From Desulfobulbaceae bacterium (GTDB lineage Bacteria; Desulfobacterota; Desulfobulbia; Desulfobulbales; Desulfocapsaceae), in NCBI GenBank assembly GCA_011390165.1, contig JAABSV010000005.1, forward strand, positions 1 to 64,000: a stretch of DNA of 64,000 bases, given 5' to 3'. The notes below the pieces were generated by a model that had not been told where the DNA came from, did not search any database, and saw nothing but the letters and a program-made list of their open reading frames with translations. Positions 63,119 through 64,000 of this stretch are shown here, in pieces (position 1 is the stretch's first letter; each line of letters starts with the position of its first letter). Made by a program: the position numbers and the translations under genes.

Positions 63119-64000
63119 ATGCGCCACCTCTTTCTAACCCCGACAGCCACCCTGAAACTGGCCATAGGTCTGCTCTGGCTTCTCCTCTTTGCCCTGCTGC
63201 TCCGACGCGAGGTGTTCGTCCAGGCGGTTGACCTTACTGAGTTGCAGACCATGCGCCAGGCGGCGGCCGAGGAGTACCTGAGCGTCTCTTTCAAGGGAGA
63301 GAAGGTTGGCTATGTCCACTACCGCTACACCCCGATCGACGACGAGAAATGGCAACTGGAGCAGGTGGCCAGAATGAGCCTGCTCGTTGCCGGCCGGGAA
63401 CAGCCTATCGACATGCGCCTGCAGGCTGTTCTCACCGGCGCCAACCAGTTGCGCGAGTTCACCTTCACCTTCCACACCCCCTTCTACCAGATGAGCGCCA
63501 GCGGCGAGGCGACCGCCTCGGAGATACGCTACCGCCTCGATACCGGCGCCAATACGATTACCGACCGGCTGTCGCTTAACGCCCCACCTCTGCTGGCCAC
63601 CTCCCGGCGCGCCTATCTGCTGGAGGCTGGACTGGCGGTGGGAGACAAACGGCGGATCCCCTGGTTCGACCCCTTCTCGCTCAGCGGCCGGGAATCGGTG
63701 CTGGAATATCGGGGAGTCGAGTCGCTGCTCATCAACGGCCGGGTCCAGCGCCTGCACCATTTTGTCGAGTCTTTTGCCGGAATGCGGGTCAACTCCTGGC
63801 TCGACGAGAGTGGGGTGGTGGTCAAGGAGGAGTCTCCAGCCGGCTTCGTCTTCCAGAAAGAGCCGAAGTTTAAGGCCCTGGCCGATACGGGAGGGAGTGC
63901 CGAAGTGCAGGAGGCGGTGGCTGTGCAGATAAGCGGAGCGATGCCGGCCGGCTTCGGGCAGCAGATGCGCTACCGCCTCAGCCTGCCGGCGGAGGCGTCT
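63119..64000 (+). CDS. N-terminal part of an exported or membrane-anchored protein, cut by the window end
   Basis: At least 294 aa, open to the edge. An N-terminal hydrophobic helix (LKLAIGLLWLLLFALLLRRE) gives a signal anchor, so the rest is periplasmic. The visible domain is rich in beta strands (EEYLSVSFKGEKVGYVHYRY and RRIPWFDPFSLSGRESVLEY). The layout resembles the N-terminal region of transglutaminase-like proteins of deltaproteobacteria, whose catalytic domain would lie beyond the edge; that is a guess. ATG 63119 has only a weak GAAAG upstream. Confidence 0.7.
   Translation, partial: MRHLFLTPTATLKLAIGLLWLLLFALLLRREVFVQAVDLTELQTMRQAAAEEYLSVSFKGEKVGYVHYRYTPIDDEKWQLEQVARMSLLVAGREQPIDMRLQAVLTGANQLREFTFTFHTPFYQMSASGEATASEIRYRLDTGANTITDRLSLNAPPLLATSRRAYLLEAGLAVGDKRRIPWFDPFSLSGRESVLEYRGVESLLINGRVQRLHHFVESFAGMRVNSWLDESGVVVKEESPAGFVFQKEPKFKALADTGGSAEVQEAVAVQISGAMPAGFGQQMRYRLSLPAEAS

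Overview
The window is a densely packed bacterial chromosome segment of fairly high GC content. Its gene content points to an anaerobic or micro-aerotolerant deltaproteobacterium (Desulfobacterota). The order Desulfobulbales is my best guess, not something the sequence proves. The clues are a class I hybrid cluster protein with an HcpR-like palindrome, a flavodiiron protein, several small ferredoxins, a FeoA/FeoA/Cys-rich/FeoB iron locus, CarD, and the ispE - tRNA-Gln - prs - rplY - pth order. No rRNA operon, CRISPR array, prophage or complete insertion sequence was seen.

Layout. 0-3.2 kb: a PilR/PilS-like two-component pair. 3.2-18 kb, almost all on the minus strand: housekeeping genes for envelope (murA), translation (prmC, prfA, rpmE, rplY, pth, rluD, tRNA-Gln), transcription (rho, carD), cofactor/nucleotide/isoprenoid metabolism (coaE, prs, ispE) and serine synthesis (serA). 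A 1 kb gap upstream of rho holds a 6S-like RNA candidate. 18.3-25 kb, plus strand: gltX, glnS, then the ferrous iron uptake cluster. 25-30.7 kb, minus strand: a DUF4177 protein, a secreted MORN-repeat protein, a nucleoside-recognition membrane protein, a small Cys protein, SixA and ArgJ. 31-34.3 kb, plus strand: cardiolipin synthase, a metallophosphoesterase and PPK2. 34.3-45.9 kb, mostly minus strand: secA, argS, alr, two ferredoxins, a CbiA-type amidase, an acyltransferase and uvrB.

46.1-55.7 kb is the most distinctive region. Two inverted copies of a ~143-bp palindromic, MITE-like repeat bracket about 9.25 kb. Inside are genes for oxygen, nitric-oxide and persulfide stress: flavodiiron protein, an unknown 160-aa protein, a rhodanese-ferritin fusion, a rhodanese-metallo-beta-lactamase fusion that keeps the persulfide dioxygenase iron ligands, a methyltransferase, hybrid cluster protein and its iron-sulfur partner, then a YkgJ-type protein and a cation antiporter.

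55.8-61.9 kb, minus strand: three unusual genes in a row, namely a 1115-aa protein ending in cNMP-binding and PilZ domains, a Twinkle-like primase-helicase, and a PHP/amidohydrolase-like protein. This set is the best candidate here for an undescribed functional module. The window closes with maf and the start of a large exported or membrane-anchored protein that runs off the end.

All functions come from reading motifs by eye; no database search was run.
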